A DNA stretch of 64,000 nt from Hypomyces perniciosus (Eukaryota; Ascomycota; Sordariomycetes; Hypocreales; Hypocreaceae), in NCBI GenBank assembly GCA_008477525.1, contig SPDT01000007.1:930001-994000 (forward strand), read 5' to 3'. Positions within the stretch are counted from its first letter, which is position 1, and every line of letters starts with the position of its first letter. Positions 12,735-24,160 of the stretch are shown piece by piece. Both the position numbers and the translations under genes were made by a program. The notes beneath the pieces were generated by a model. It was not told the DNA's origin, did no database searches, and was given only the letters and a program-made list of their open reading frames with translations.

Positions 12735-12953
12735 ACAGGTAATAGAAGGGGTCGCATTCGATGGTGTTTGAAGTATTAATGTGACAGTTGATGTAGAAGC
12801 CAGTGAGCCATAAATGCCTATCAGTGTTAACATGTACAGTTAGATGTCACCTTTGCCATCTTTGAATATCACAGAAACTATCTCATAAGAAACATTCGTT
12901 ATTTTCAACTTTTTTTTTAAACTCCTTCATTCCGTTTAAACATGGCGTTTAAT

Positions 12954-14295
12954 CTAAGCATTGGCATACTGCTTGTTAAACGCCCGGCCAATAACCATCC
13001 TCCTAATCTCAGATGTTCCCGCTCCAATCTCATACAACTTGGCACTACCAAAACATGTTAGTGATATCCCATGAAAGAAAGGGGAGAGGGAAAGAAACTT
13101 ACTCTCTTAACAATCGAGACGCTGGCATCTCCTCTACGTAGCCCATGCCGCCCAGCAGCTGGATGCAGTCGAGTGAGCACTCAGTCGCCCGCTCGGCGGC
13201 GTACAGGATCGCGCCGGCACAGTCCTGCGTGCGGATGACGCCCTGCTCGTCGACGAGCTTGGCCGTGGCGTATGTGTACGCCCTTGAGGCTTGCAGCTTG
13301 GTATACATGTCGGCCAAGCGGCCTTGGATGAGTTGGTTGTGGGCGATGGGCTGTCCGAATTGCTTGCGCTGGTGAGAAAATGGCAGGGCCACGTCCAGCG
13401 CAGCTTGCATAATGCCCAGGGGGCCGGAACTCAGGACCAGGCGCTCCAGATCTAGACCCTCCATGAGGACGCGCACGCCGCCGTTGATCTTGCCGAGGAC
13501 GTTCTCCGAGGGGACGAAGAGGTTGTCGAACATGAGTTCACCGGTGTTGCTGCCGCGCATGCCCATCTTGTCGAGCTTTCGGGCGCAGCTGAAGCCCTGG
13601 GACTTGGTCTCGACGAGGAAGGCAGTGATGCCCTTGGAGCCCTTTTCGGGCTCGGTTTTAGCGTAGACGACTACGAGGTCGGCGTCCGGCCCGTTGGTGA
13701 TCCACATCTTGGAGCCGTTGAGGACGTATCCGCCGTCAACAGCTTTGGCAGAGGTGCGCATGCTGACGACGTCACTGCCGGAGCCGGACTCGGACATGGC
13801 TAGGGCGCCGACACTAGTTCCCGCGATGAGGCCGGGAAGGTACTTTGCTTTCTGCTCAGGCGAGCCGTTAAGTTGGAGCTGGTTGACACAGAGCTGGGAG
13901 TGCGCGGCGTAGCTCAAGCCAATGGATCCCGAGGCGCGAGAAATCTCCTCCATGACGATGCAGTGAGCTTGGTATCCCATTCCCAGGCCGCCGACATCTG
14001 GATCGGCCGTGATGCCGAGGAAGCCTGCCTCGCCGAGCTTGGCCCACATCTCCGGGGGGAAAGCATTGGATTTGTCGGTCCGGGCGGCAACCTCCTCTGT
14101 GATTTCGCGGCGGGTGAAGTCCTGTACGCGATCGCGGAGCTCCTCTAATTCCTCGGCAGCCGGCGGTTCGAAGCCCTGAGGGTGCTTGGAGGAGTGTAGT
14201 CTTGTCTGGATGGAGGAGGAGGGGAGGGAGACGATCGGACGGAAGGCTGATTTGGCTGGGCGGGCCAGCGCTCTGAACGTCCTGAGGCTTGCCAT
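12954..14295 (-). CDS. ivdA: Isovaleryl-CoA dehydrogenase, mitochondrial, 427 aa
   Basis: FAD-dependent acyl-CoA dehydrogenase converting isovaleryl-CoA to 3-methylcrotonyl-CoA in mitochondrial leucine catabolism. Exons 13103-14295 and 12954-13044; intron 13045-13102 (GTAAGT...TGGTAG). An Arg/Ser-rich presequence ([18 protein letters not shown]) precedes the catalytic domain. Diagnostic parts are [16 protein letters not shown] and [12 protein letters not shown] (acyl-CoA dehydrogenase signature), [16 protein letters not shown], where the glutamate is the unusual IVD catalytic base, [19 protein letters not shown], and the end [20 protein letters not shown]. Length matches IVD (about 420-430). 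It is divergent from the carboxylase beta-subunit gene, the next enzyme in the pathway, across 316 bp. In Aspergillus nidulans ivdA, mccB and mccA are clustered; only two of the three are here. Confidence 0.96.
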
Positions 14296-14611
14296 TGTAT
14301 TTCAATTTCAATTATCCCTCTTCCTGAACAATGAAGCACCAGAAGCAAAGGACAGAGGAGAAAAGAGAGCTGTTTGAGAAAAAGAAGAGGAGGAATCGAT
14401 GATGATGATGGAATAGAATAGCCGAACACAACAACGGCTCGGCATAGCGGCCCGGGTCGGCTTGAGACGGCTTTCTGCGGCCCGGCAACCCCAGAACCAA
14501 CGTCAAGAGCTCGGCTTTAGAACCTCGAGCATCTCTAACAGCATCTCTCTCCCTCTCTCTCAAGAGAATCCTCCCTCATCCCATCTTGTTTATTCAATTC
14601 AGTCACTGGGA
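14296..14611. promoter_or_regulatory. Divergent ivdA-mccB promoter with CGG array
   Basis: A 316-bp space between the two start codons. Eight CGG triplets begin at 14435, 14440, 14448, 14453, 14458, 14468, 14478 and 14483. Those at 14448, 14458, 14468 and 14478 are exactly 10 bp apart (CGG-N7 direct repeats), one helical turn each. CGG half-sites are typical targets of fungal Zn2Cys6 regulators. CT-rich leader follows up to the mccB ATG. That this is a leucine-responsive operator is inference. Confidence 0.6.
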
Positions 14612-16456
14612 ATGTCGCTCTCACGGTCATCACAGCAGGCGCTCCGCCTGAGCCAGCGCCAATTCGGCCGCCAGCTGCATCAATCCCAGTGCCACCAGGC
14701 CCGGCGCACTACCGCGACGTTGACCCCGCCACACCAAGCTGCGGCCATCTCACGGATCCAGACCAATGTCGACACCTCTGCTAAGGAATTCAAGGAGAAT
14801 GAGCTGCAAATGGAAGAAGTCATGGTGCGGGTGCAGGAGCTGACCTGGGAGATCCAGAGGGGTGGATCAAACAAGGCGAGAGAGAAGCATCTCGCTCGCA
14901 AGAAGATGCTGCCACGGGACCGGGTCACGGCCTTGATTGACCCAGGCACAACGTTCTTAGAGCTATCGCCAATGGCTGGATATGAGCTGTATCCCGAGGC
15001 GAACGTTCCGGCCGGCGGTATCATCACTGGTGTTGGTGTTGTTGAGGGCGTAACTTGCGTCATTGTCGCCAACGACAGCACAGTCAAGGGCGGCACGTAC
15101 TATCCCATCACCGTCAAGAAGCACCTGCGAGCACAAGCCATTGCGCAGGAGAACAAACTGCCGTGAGTATATCCTACACCCGAGTATCTTCGCCATCCCG
15201 ACTAACAGAGTTCTGCAGCTGCATTTACCTCGTCGACAGTGGCGGCGCCAACCTGCCTCACCAAGCCGACGTCTTCCCTGACCAGAACCACTTCGGCCGC
15301 ATCTTCTACAACCAAGCCCGCATGAGCTCCCAGGGCATCCCCCAAATCTCCGTCGTCATGGGTCCCTGCACTGCCGGCGGCGCCTACGTCCCTGCCATGA
15401 GCGACGAGAGCATCATCGTCCAGGAACAAGGCCACATCTTCCTCGCCGGCCCTCCCCTCGTCAAGGCCGCCACCGGTGAAGTCGTCAGCCACGAGGATCT
15501 GGGAGGCGGCAAGATGCACTCCTCCGTCTCTGGTGTGACCGACTACCTCGCCGTCGACGACGCCCACGCCATCACCCTCGCCCGCCGCTGCGTCTCCAAC
15601 CTCAACTGGCCAGCCCGCTCCCCATCTACTCCCGCTCCTGCATCAACCTTCTCCGAGCCTCTCTACGACCCAGAAGAGCTCCTCGGCATCGCCACCACTA
15701 ACCTCCGCAAACCGATACCCATCCGCGAAGTCATCGCCCGCATCGTCGACGGCTCCGAGTTCTCCGAATTCAAGCGCGACTTCGGCACCACCCTCGTCAC
15801 AGGCTTCGCCTCCATCTACGGCCAAAAAGTCGGCATCGTCGCCAACGACGGCATCCTCTTCGCCTCCTCCTCCGTCAAAGGCGCTCACTTCGTCGAGCTC
15901 TGCACCCAGCGCGGCATCCCCCTCGTCTTCCTCCAAAACATCTCCGGCTTCATGGTCGGCTCCGCCTCTGAGCGCGACGGCATCGCCAAGCACGGCGCAA
16001 AACTCGTCACTGCCGTCGCTTGCGCCGACGTGCCCAAGTTCACCGTCGTTGTCGGCGGCAGCTACGGCGCCGGCAACTATGGCATGTGCGGTCGAGCATA
16101 CAGCCCTCGCTTCCTCTGGATGTGGCCCAACGCCCGTATCGGCGTCATGGGAGGCGAGCAGTTGGCTGCCGTCATGGAGACTGTCGGTCAGAAGGTAGAT
16201 CCAGAGCTCAAAGCCCGAATCGAGCGTGAAAGTGATGCAACATACTCATCAGCACGTCTCTGGGTAAGCTTTACTATCCCCTCCCCCCGAGTCCCTCATG
16301 GTATTGTAGGAAGTAACTGACAGAATAAAATAGGACGATGGTATCATCCCCCCGCAACATACCCGTCATTACCTAGGTCTAGGTCTCAGGGCCGCAATGG
16401 GCGGTCGCAATGAGGTCAAGGCTGGCGATACCAAGTTTGGCGTGTTTAGAATGTAA
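14612..16456 (+). CDS. mccB: Methylcrotonyl-CoA carboxylase beta subunit, mitochondrial, 572 aa
   Basis: Carboxyltransferase subunit of the biotin enzyme that turns 3-methylcrotonyl-CoA into 3-methylglutaconyl-CoA, the step after isovaleryl-CoA dehydrogenase. Exons 14612-15162, 15219-16263 and 16334-16456; introns 15163-15218 and 16264-16333. A presequence rich in Ser, Arg and Gln ([20 protein letters not shown]) begins at the chosen ATG; earlier in-frame codons lie in the leader. The carboxyltransferase N-half contains [16 protein letters not shown] and [18 protein letters not shown]. The C-half contains [40 protein letters not shown] and [14 protein letters not shown]. The end DTKFGVFRM completes the family. 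Length is close to the 560-590 usual. Exon 2 is strongly biased to C-ending codons, as in well-expressed fungal genes. Confidence 0.96.
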
Positions 16457-16891
16457 TTGAAATTTGAAAAATTAAAATAATTAATTTTGTTGAGTCTGGC
16501 ACATAACGAAATCACGCAGTTTTAGACTATATCGAACAGGAATAACATCAAGTCACTCACTATAGACACTCTGGTCATAGATGTTTTCACGATATTGATG
16601 GCATCTACACCAGCTCTGATAAACCTCTAATGCTAATCACCATGTCTCTCTTCCATTGTAAATGCAGATCAAAAAACCGTCAAAAAAAGAGTGAAAGAAA
16701 AAGTAAAAAGAGGGTCCGTGACATGTTTTATACAAGATTTTTCGGCCGTATCGCCCGTGTGTCCCTTTACCTCTTTCATTGTCAAAATAAAACCCCTTTC
16801 AACCTGTCACTAAGATTATATAGGTGTACACTTCCCACCGGCTGGGAAGCGTTGGGATTACTCCCTGGTATCACATGGCTATTAGCACTCC
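16457..16891. other. Convergent 3' region of mccB and EGF-like gene
   Basis: Space between two facing 3' ends. AT-rich with poly-A tracts near 16470 and 16675-16710, consistent with 3' processing signals. Nothing else is supported. Confidence 0.5.
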
Positions 16892-19403
16892 TTATACACA
16901 ACTCGTCAGCCCCCTTGGGAAAGTTGGGTGGCCTGGCTTGGCAACACCATCTACGGTGTCGACCCCATCCCAGATGTCGGAAATAATATCGCGCTTGGAT
17001 GTCTTGCCTCCGACGCGTCCTCGGCCAAGGTTTATGGCGCCGGCAACCAGGTCGACGGTGTAATTGCCGCCGATATTGAGATTGGATGCTTGTTGCACTG
17101 TCACCGAGTCTCCTACTTGGGTTAGAGACTTGCTTGCTTTGCTGAAAAACTGCTGAAGCTGAGTCTGCGCCGTATTGGCGGCATCAACGCTCACTTCTTC
17201 TAACACGAAGAGGACTGCCGTACGTGCGAAATCGAGTACCTGTTCTGTGACATTAAAAGTAGCCGTTTGCGTGGGCTCACTAGAACTGCCAGCCCTGCGA
17301 AGCAGGCTTGCCGTAGGAGTCCCGCTGGGAGCCGTAGCTTCAGCTTCCTTGCTTGCTCCATCCACAGGCGTGATAGTGGGACTGGGAGACAAAGTAATGG
17401 CAGATACCGAGACAAACTTTTCGTTGGGTTTTACCGCCGCATGGGCAACGTCGTGAATGGTGTTTCGGACCACGGTATCAGCGTCACTGGTGGATTGGCC
17501 ATCGAAAGTAACGAGCGAGTTCTGTGCAATACAGGAGAGATTTGCAGAGTTGAACTTGGCCAGAATGTTGGTCCCAGAAAGTGGTATAGAGAAATTGGAA
17601 CTAGAGCCGGCGATAATCCGCGGAATAGCCATGCCGAGTGTGACATTATTTATGCGAGAAGATCCGTCCGTTGCGACGAGATTGGTTGTTGTGCAGCCTG
17701 AAGAACCGCCGGTGTTGCAAGTCACGCCCGTAAATCCGTTGGTGCATATACACGAACAGGTATTCTGTAATGCCACGCTGGTGCCACCGTTGAGACATGG
17801 TAGCGTTTTTTCGCAACTCTCCTCAGTCACAGCCGAGCTACTCTGGTTTCCGAGATTCTTGAAAACAAAGAATTCCAAAGGAAGCACCACTGCTGCAGCG
17901 ATGATGCAAAGCATCAGGAGAATTACGAGGATGAACCCCCACATAGGTAAGCCACAGCATCGGCGTTGTTTCTTAGCCCGGCCCTTAGAGTCGGGGGTGT
18001 CAAGTCGAGTGTGGCCGCTGTTTCCAGCAGCGTGTACTGGAGGAGGAAAAGCGGCGAGCATGTCTGACAAACTTGATAGATGACGTGAGTCCACTTCACA
18101 GAAAAGTTAGAGTTGTTAGAGAATTCGAATTCCAAGGGGATAACGTACTGTTCTCCCACCCCATGCTTCCCTTTTCGTTAAAAAAGTCCAGCTCATCGAG
18201 GCGACTCGCAGGCCGTCGGCCTTTTTCCATCATCGCAGCTAGCCTTGTCGCCCGTCGTATAAGATCCGGTAGACTCGTCAGACTTCCTCTAGCTTCGGCC
18301 GCTCTCACTGCGTCCATATCCAGCCTCGGCGGTCGTCTCATGGCTGATATGTGACTGTACGGCTGCGGAGAGCCAGCAGCCTTTCGCAATTCAATTGGGT
18401 CTGTGAAATTTGGCATCGCGGATAGCATGTTACTCGCTGTTCCTGGGGTAGTTGCCAGTGTATGTTTGGTTGTGAAGAAAGTGTTTGAGGTGTCTATTGA
18501 CTCGTCTATGGAACCTGAAGCTCCATCAAATGGGTTAACAGGCGATGTCGACTGCCTTCCATCACGATGCGCGTCAGGAGTCGAGCGGCCTGCAACAAGC
18601 GTAGATGTGGCGGAATCTCGTCGACTTCTTCCAGCCAGTGATTCTTCGTAATACGTATCGACATAGCCAGGACTGACAATCAAGGAGCTGGCTCTCAAAT
18701 CATCAGGCATGGCGGAACTGGACGCATAAGACTCATGTGATCTAAACCCATGAGCCTCCTCGGGAATTGGTGCAACAAAAGATGTGTTTGAATAGAAAGA
18801 CGATTGGCCTCTCCGACTGGATGGAGGTGGCCCAAGGCTGAGACTCCTCCTCCTATTCGGTACTGGGTAAGGCGCAACGACGGGAACAAGAGGTTCAGGG
18901 GATGATCCTCCATCCGAGGGCGCATGTTCTGGATAGGCATAGGGAGGAGATGAAGGATTGTAGGCTTGACCGTGTTCTTGGGGGTCGGGCGATACGCTCG
19001 GAGAGGCACGAAAAGATGGGGTCGGTTCTCCCAGGGGCGACTGATCTACCAGCAGTGGAACATAGCTCGGACGAGGTGGTCTCTTGGGAGGTTTCCGAGA
19101 ACGATTGGGTGGTAGACCTAGACGATAAGACTCAGATGGCGCGGGTGGACCAGGCAAGGGCCATTGGGGAGCTGGCGTCGGCTGTGAGATAGCTCGCAGT
19201 CCCCTCGTCCTTGGTGAGGCAACGGCTGGTGGTAACACCAACGGGGGAGGTGCTAGGACAAAATCTTGTGTTGCCTGCGGCTGGGGAACAGGGTGCCTGG
19301 GATCGCTAGGCAAACCAACAGGCCCTCTCTCCCGAGGCCGCTTGGCCAATTTTGATGATTGGGATGGCCGATCCATGCCTCTTCCATTATATGGCTCACT
19401 CAT
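16892..19403 (-). CDS. Single-pass membrane protein with EGF-like domain, 818 aa
   Basis: Exons 18149-19403 and 16892-18093; intron 18094-18148 (GTACGT...GTGAAG). The N-terminal ~465 residues are Pro/Ser-rich and apparently cytosolic, with many Ser-Pro and Arg-rich patches. A strong transmembrane helix follows (MWGFILVILLMLCIIAAAVV). Immediately after it, on the predicted outside, comes a six-cysteine EGF-like module: CEKTLPCLNGGTS then CSCICTNGFTGVTC. The distal ectodomain has several N-glycosylation sequons (NVT, NFS, NLS, NYT) and Ser/Thr/Pro segments. No signal peptide is visible, so a type II orientation is likely. I know of similar EGF-domain proteins in Aspergillus but no assigned function. 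It could act as a cell-surface sensor or adhesion protein; that is inference. Confidence 0.87.
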
Positions 19404-19755
19404 TTGCTTCTTCGAGTCTAACTTGGGAACATTCGGGGGCGGATGGTACTGCTAAGACGTCAAGCCTGACGCAGTTTCGTTAAGTTGAATTCACTTGGTT
19501 GGACAAGAGCCAGCCTCAATTCCCAGCAACTAGAAATATGTCGTGGTTTGACAGTCCTGCTTGGTCGGAAATTTAAGGGTGAATAACGAGAGTGGTGAAA
19601 TATATGTCGAAATGGACGTCCAGTTGAGATGAATGTGCAGTCGTGTTGCACAATGTAGTTCAAGTTGCTTCAGTTGCACGAAACAAATAACCGTCGAATT
19701 GGAGGTAAATGGAAGAGAAAGTGAAGAGAATGAAAACAACAGAAAGTGTTGGCAA

Positions 19756-19800
19756 GAATAGAATAGAACAGAATAGAATCAATCAATGAATGAATGAATG
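19756..19800. repeat. GAATA / AATC / GAAT short tandem repeats
   Basis: Adjacent short tandem arrays (gaata units, then aatc, then gaat) within 45 bp of the EGF-like gene upstream region. Confidence 0.8.
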
Positions 19801-20767
19801 AGCCGGCTCTTTTGCACGGTTTCCTTCAACGAGCAGAGAAAAAGAATCATATCTATAGAGAAAGAAGTCAGCATTCAATACTGCAAGGGCGTCAGAAGTG
19901 GCGGGGAGGGTAAGACAGGGCCGGCAGGGTCAGGGAGGTCCGTTGAAGTTAAGATGGCGGGACAGGGCCAGCCCAGGGAGCAAAACACTCAAGACAACCG
20001 AGTCGCAGATGATGAAGAAGGCAAAGGTGGGGAATAAGAGCATGAAGCAGTGAGGCAGGGATACAACACCCACAATTCTGGTGGCTTGAGTCTCAAGAAG
20101 AGAGGCTAGCTCGGGCTGTAACAGAGTTGAGATAGCCTGGCTCTTGAGTGTGATTGACTGGCAGACGGGCCGTACAACAAAAAAACCGCCAGCCGTGAAA
20201 TGTGCGCACAGGTCACAGGTTTTCGCGGTGGAGATGCTGCGGTGCCACGCCTCACCGCAGGGACACAGATGTTGCAGAAGAACGAGAAGGCTCGGAGGAG
20301 CTGCAATGCTCAGATACAGCAGGCGGACGAGATGTGGTGTTTGGAGGCGAGATGCCGAGACTGCTGCTACGTCGTATCACCGAGAGGGCCCTCCTGAGGG
20401 CGTTTCAGAATCGGAACGAGACACCGAGGTAGGGCTGGCTGGAAACGTGAGAACCCGGCGAACGGACTAAATCGGCTGTTGGAGAGGATATAAAGAACGA
20501 TCCGGAAGGGCAATCACTTTTCGCATGATGATGAACGCGATGCCCATCAACAACAAAGGCGGGTGATGCCGCTGATCGAACGTGGTGAGAGTGATGGAGT
20601 GACGAAGCTATCACCTCTGACCGTCTATCATTTGGCTCCAGAGCGGTAGGGGAAGAGGGAAATGGGAAATGGGACCCGAAGGAAAGAGGGGAAGGGAGCA
20701 GACCAGCAGCTGCGACTGACTGGCAGCTGACAAGAGAGTGAGAAGAAAGAAAGAGAGAAGCCAGCTG

Positions 20768-23360
20768 TACTCCGTACGAAGTAGAGGTGGAAAAAAACAA
20801 TCTGGGGAAGAGCGTTTGGCGGAGGGGGTGTGTAGTATGTACTTCTACGAGTACAGAGTACTCCGTACGAAGTAGCAGGTGAGGAAAAGCTGACTCGCCA
20901 GCCAGCCAGCCAGCCAGCCGGCCCAGCAAGGATGAACGAAGTGCTCGTCTATTTCTAACTCGGACAATACGGAGTAGAAGAAAGGCACAAAAAAAAGAGG
21001 GACGGCCCAGGCTGACGGTATCTCTGAAGGCCAATCAGGAGAAACCCAACAATATAATGGGCGCGTTTTCTTGGGAGTTGGCATCATCGAATGTGGGGTG
21101 GTGGTGACGACTGGGCTCCCTGGGCTTTCTGACGCCCGTATGTAGTACTCCATACTACTCCGTACGTACGAAATACACACCCACATCAGGAGATCAAGAT
21201 GCATACGTTATCACTGCATGATTACGAGGTGCACGGTCAAGGACCAGCAAAATGTTTGGGCCAAATTGGAAAGGCTCGTGTTATTACTGCATCCCCAAAG
21301 AAGACAGTATCCAAACGAGACTTCTGTGCCTTTTTGTGAAATCGTCAAAAGAAATCTCAACACCAGAGGTGAAAAAAAGGAGGTACGTACCCCCCTCCGT
21401 TTCGGTTTCGTGAACACTGAACACCCCCTGAAGCCCCTGCAAGAAGTAAAGACCCAAAACACTAGCGTCATTGTTCCTGCAGATGGCCCGTTCGCGCACA
21501 CCCACACAGACCAGACTACCGCTGCATGATGCATTTTCATTCGTCTGTCCCTCTTTTTTTTTACTGCTTTGGTCAAGAAGGACGGACGTGCTTTGTAAGA
21601 GCAAAACAACTTACGAGTGCTTTTTTGTTTTCTCTTTTCCGTTTCTGTTTTTTTTTCTTTTGTTGAAAAAAAGACTGCCTAATCTGAAATCTCTCTCTCA
21701 TACTAATGCCAAGTGATCGTGTCTATCCAGGTTCACCAGCAGCCAGCCGACTGCCCTCGTGGACCGCCACCTGTAGATAGTGTCATAGCAACTGCAGCTT
21801 TCGCCTGCGCTAGCATGCAATGTATGGTGATGTGATAATGGCCTGTAAGCGTGGTCTTCCGGTGACCCGGCAGATGCAACGGACCGACATCCTACATACC
21901 ACATGGGAGGGTTGTACTAGTACTATGTATGGAATAATAATAGCAATACTACTACTGCTAGGTACGGAGTGTATTTCTTGCGGGAAACCTGGAAAGTGGG
22001 GAAATTGGCTCCGAAATATATTACAGAAATATGGATCTCGCCCGCTCATCTCCTTTTTCTTTTTTTTCTGGCCTCATCCTGGCTAGCACAGCGCGCCACC
22101 ACGTTCTCCCATGTCCGTAAGCCTGTGTATCACATCCCAAACAGGCTCTCTGCATGACCTGAGAACCTCAGGTTGAAAAAAACGAATAGCTCAGCCAGCT
22201 CCTCACCCGCAAACATGATAAGTCATTGTGCTGCATGTTCAGAAAAGGAACATGTCATATCACATTACTTTCATGCAATGCGTATAAACATGCGAACCCG
22301 AGAGCGCAATCTCCAATAAATTACAAACTTGATCTCTTCTGGGCGCAGTTCCAGCACTTCCAGCTCTGAGGACTACGAGTACTACTACTACTAGGAGTTA
22401 CTAGTAGCATCGAGATCCGGCGTGATCGACATATGACGCGAGACAGACTGATTCACCTACATACTGGCACTAGCAACTATCTAGTAAAAGCCGGTCTCAC
22501 TGTCAGACAAACCTGTGGAGACGAACTGGAAGTTGCCGAGCCAATTTATCAATAAGCTACGAGTACGGAGTAGGATTACTACTACTAATACTTCGTACTT
22601 CAGCATCCTTTGCATTTTGAGAGCCTGAAAGCAATATGGAGTACGAAGTACTACGACTGTTGTTGATGAGAGTTCGTTTGAAGGTTTATGTTTATATCCA
22701 TCACCATGCAAAAATCTGAAACACCATAGATACGAGTAAAAACACGCACACCCCGGGATGGCAATTTCCCTCCCATGATTACTATCAGTACGGAGTATGA
22801 CCTTTCACCTAACTGCTCCGTATTATGTCCGGTCTTACATAGTCTTATTCCGTACCTGGCAACTGGAATTCTATGGGCTCTGTCAATCCCTCACTCACCC
22901 CTTGACCTTGACTCCCAACTCCCTTACCGAACCGTCGTATCCATGTGCACGGCCTTAGCCTGCTCGCATCCCGTCCACCCCATGCAATCGCCCGTCTTGT
23001 TAGGGCACTGTTGGCGTTGGCCAGAAACACGCGATTGTCAACGATCACAAAGAGGCGCCCCCCACATGGGTTCCTGAACTGCTTGTCAAATATAAAGCCA
23101 GAGCTTGAGATTGATTGATGATGGCGCTGGGGACCTGTCATCCTACGAGTCACATTCGTACTCCCTCCGTACATGCATCTACAACTGCCGCGTATTTCGT
23201 ACTTCGCACTATCATGGGGTGACGGCGAACTATTACCTGCACGCCGCCGAACCTGGACATTCTTGATAGACGATCTTGTCAACTAGCATGCGCAGCGAGA
23301 TTACAGCGTCAAGGGAAGACGAGTCTGCTCTTTCTATCTATCGGTTATCTCTACGGAGTA
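20768..23360. repeat. Cluster of TACTCCGTA (=TACGGAGTA) words
   Basis: Exact copies at about 20768, 20859, 20968, 21156, 22564, 22789 and 23352, with variants TACTTCGTA, TACGAGTA and CTCCGTA between them and frequent TAC/TAG trinucleotide runs. Both orientations occur. None lies in a predicted gene. Confidence 0.85.
20897..20920. repeat. (GCCA)n microsatellite
   Basis: Six tandem gcca units in non-coding DNA. Confidence 0.9.
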
Positions 23361-23658
23361 CGGCGTATAGTAGATAATAGTAGATAGTCGTAGGATGTAG
23401 ATAGGATGTAGGATGATGTAGTAGATAGGACTAGTAGCACTGCTAGTACCAAGTAGTTGGGCCCTGCATTTCCGCGCTGATTCTAGAACAATTCTAGCCA
23501 ACCACCATAGGCCAATCACCAACATGAGAATCCCTGATCCAAATCCTCCCTGGACAGCCACATCGCAACTGAGGTCAACTATCTGCCATCCTTCCCAGCC
23601 CAACAACTTCAACCTCACATCCCTTCACCTCATTCTCCCTTTTACGAACAAACTTTTA

Positions 23659-24160
23659 CTATGGCTGGTAAAACACCTGCTCCATCGGCCGCCACCATCC
23701 CGGCTCTCCGGCCTCCGAACTCACCGCCCCGTCCACCAGACTTTCTTGCATCCCGTCTGTCATCTTCCACCACTCACGCACTTTTGGATTCGCCGCCATT
23801 TTCTCCATGTCGCCCTGATAGTCGTATCCGATGTATCGGAACGTACCAAACAGCAAGCCCAGCCTGTCGTCATAGTAGATGCTGTCTATTCCAAGCCCCC
23901 AGCGTTAGCAAAGGCCTTCCCTATATAAATTATAGGGTAATAACGGGATGGTGAAAGGGGAATGAGATAGAGTTACAATCTTCCAGCCCACAGTCTTTGA
24001 TTTGCTTGGCTACTTCAGGCCATATCTTCGCATGGCAAGCTTTATATTCCTCCACGCGGTCCTTCTTCAACTTGATCACTTGTCCGAACCAGCGACCGGG
24101 GTTCTTCTGCCGCGCTGACGCATCCAGCGACTCGGTTTCGGGAGACCTGGGCTTCCACAT
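23659..24160 (-). CDS. L-rhamnose mutarotase-like protein, 136 aa
   Basis: Exons 23977-24160 and 23659-23885; intron 23886-23976 (GTAACT...GGAATAG). The spliced protein runs GRWFGQVIKLKKDRVEEYKA, HAKIWPEVAKQIKDCGLEDY, SIYYDDRLGLLFGTFRYIGY and NPKVREWWKMTDGMQ. These match the RhaM/YiiL dimeric alpha-beta barrel: conserved histidine in the H-x-x-x-W-P segment, tyrosine-rich middle and the WW pair late in the domain. In bacteria the enzyme interconverts alpha and beta L-rhamnose. Fungal members are annotated only by domain, and substrate here is inferred. The N-terminal ~25 residues are extra to the bacterial domain, with no clear targeting signal. No other rhamnose-pathway gene lies nearby. Length is usual for the fungal group. 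Confidence 0.85.

Larger units (their letters stand above)
19404..23658. other. 4.2-kb gene-free region, promoter of EGF-like gene plus dense short repeats
   Basis: Holds the EGF-like gene leader, low-complexity stretches (GAATA/GAATC/GAATG units at 19756-19800; (GCCA)n at 20897-20920; poly-T/A tracts near 21550 and 21650) and the densest set of TACTCCGTA words in the window. The longest open frame, 209 codons at 20405-21034 (-), crosses these repeats and resembles nothing I recognise. No tRNA is seen. Confidence 0.6.

Noticed and set aside
15202..15993. Antisense frames (121 and 116 codons) within mccB exon 2
   Set aside because: Strong third-position C bias of mccB leaves the complementary frame open. 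Gly/Val/Asp/Glu-rich shadows with no domain.
20405..21034. 209-codon minus-strand frame
   Set aside because: It crosses the (GCCA)n array and several TACTCCGTA words, has a Ser/Leu/His-rich composition and matches no family I know.
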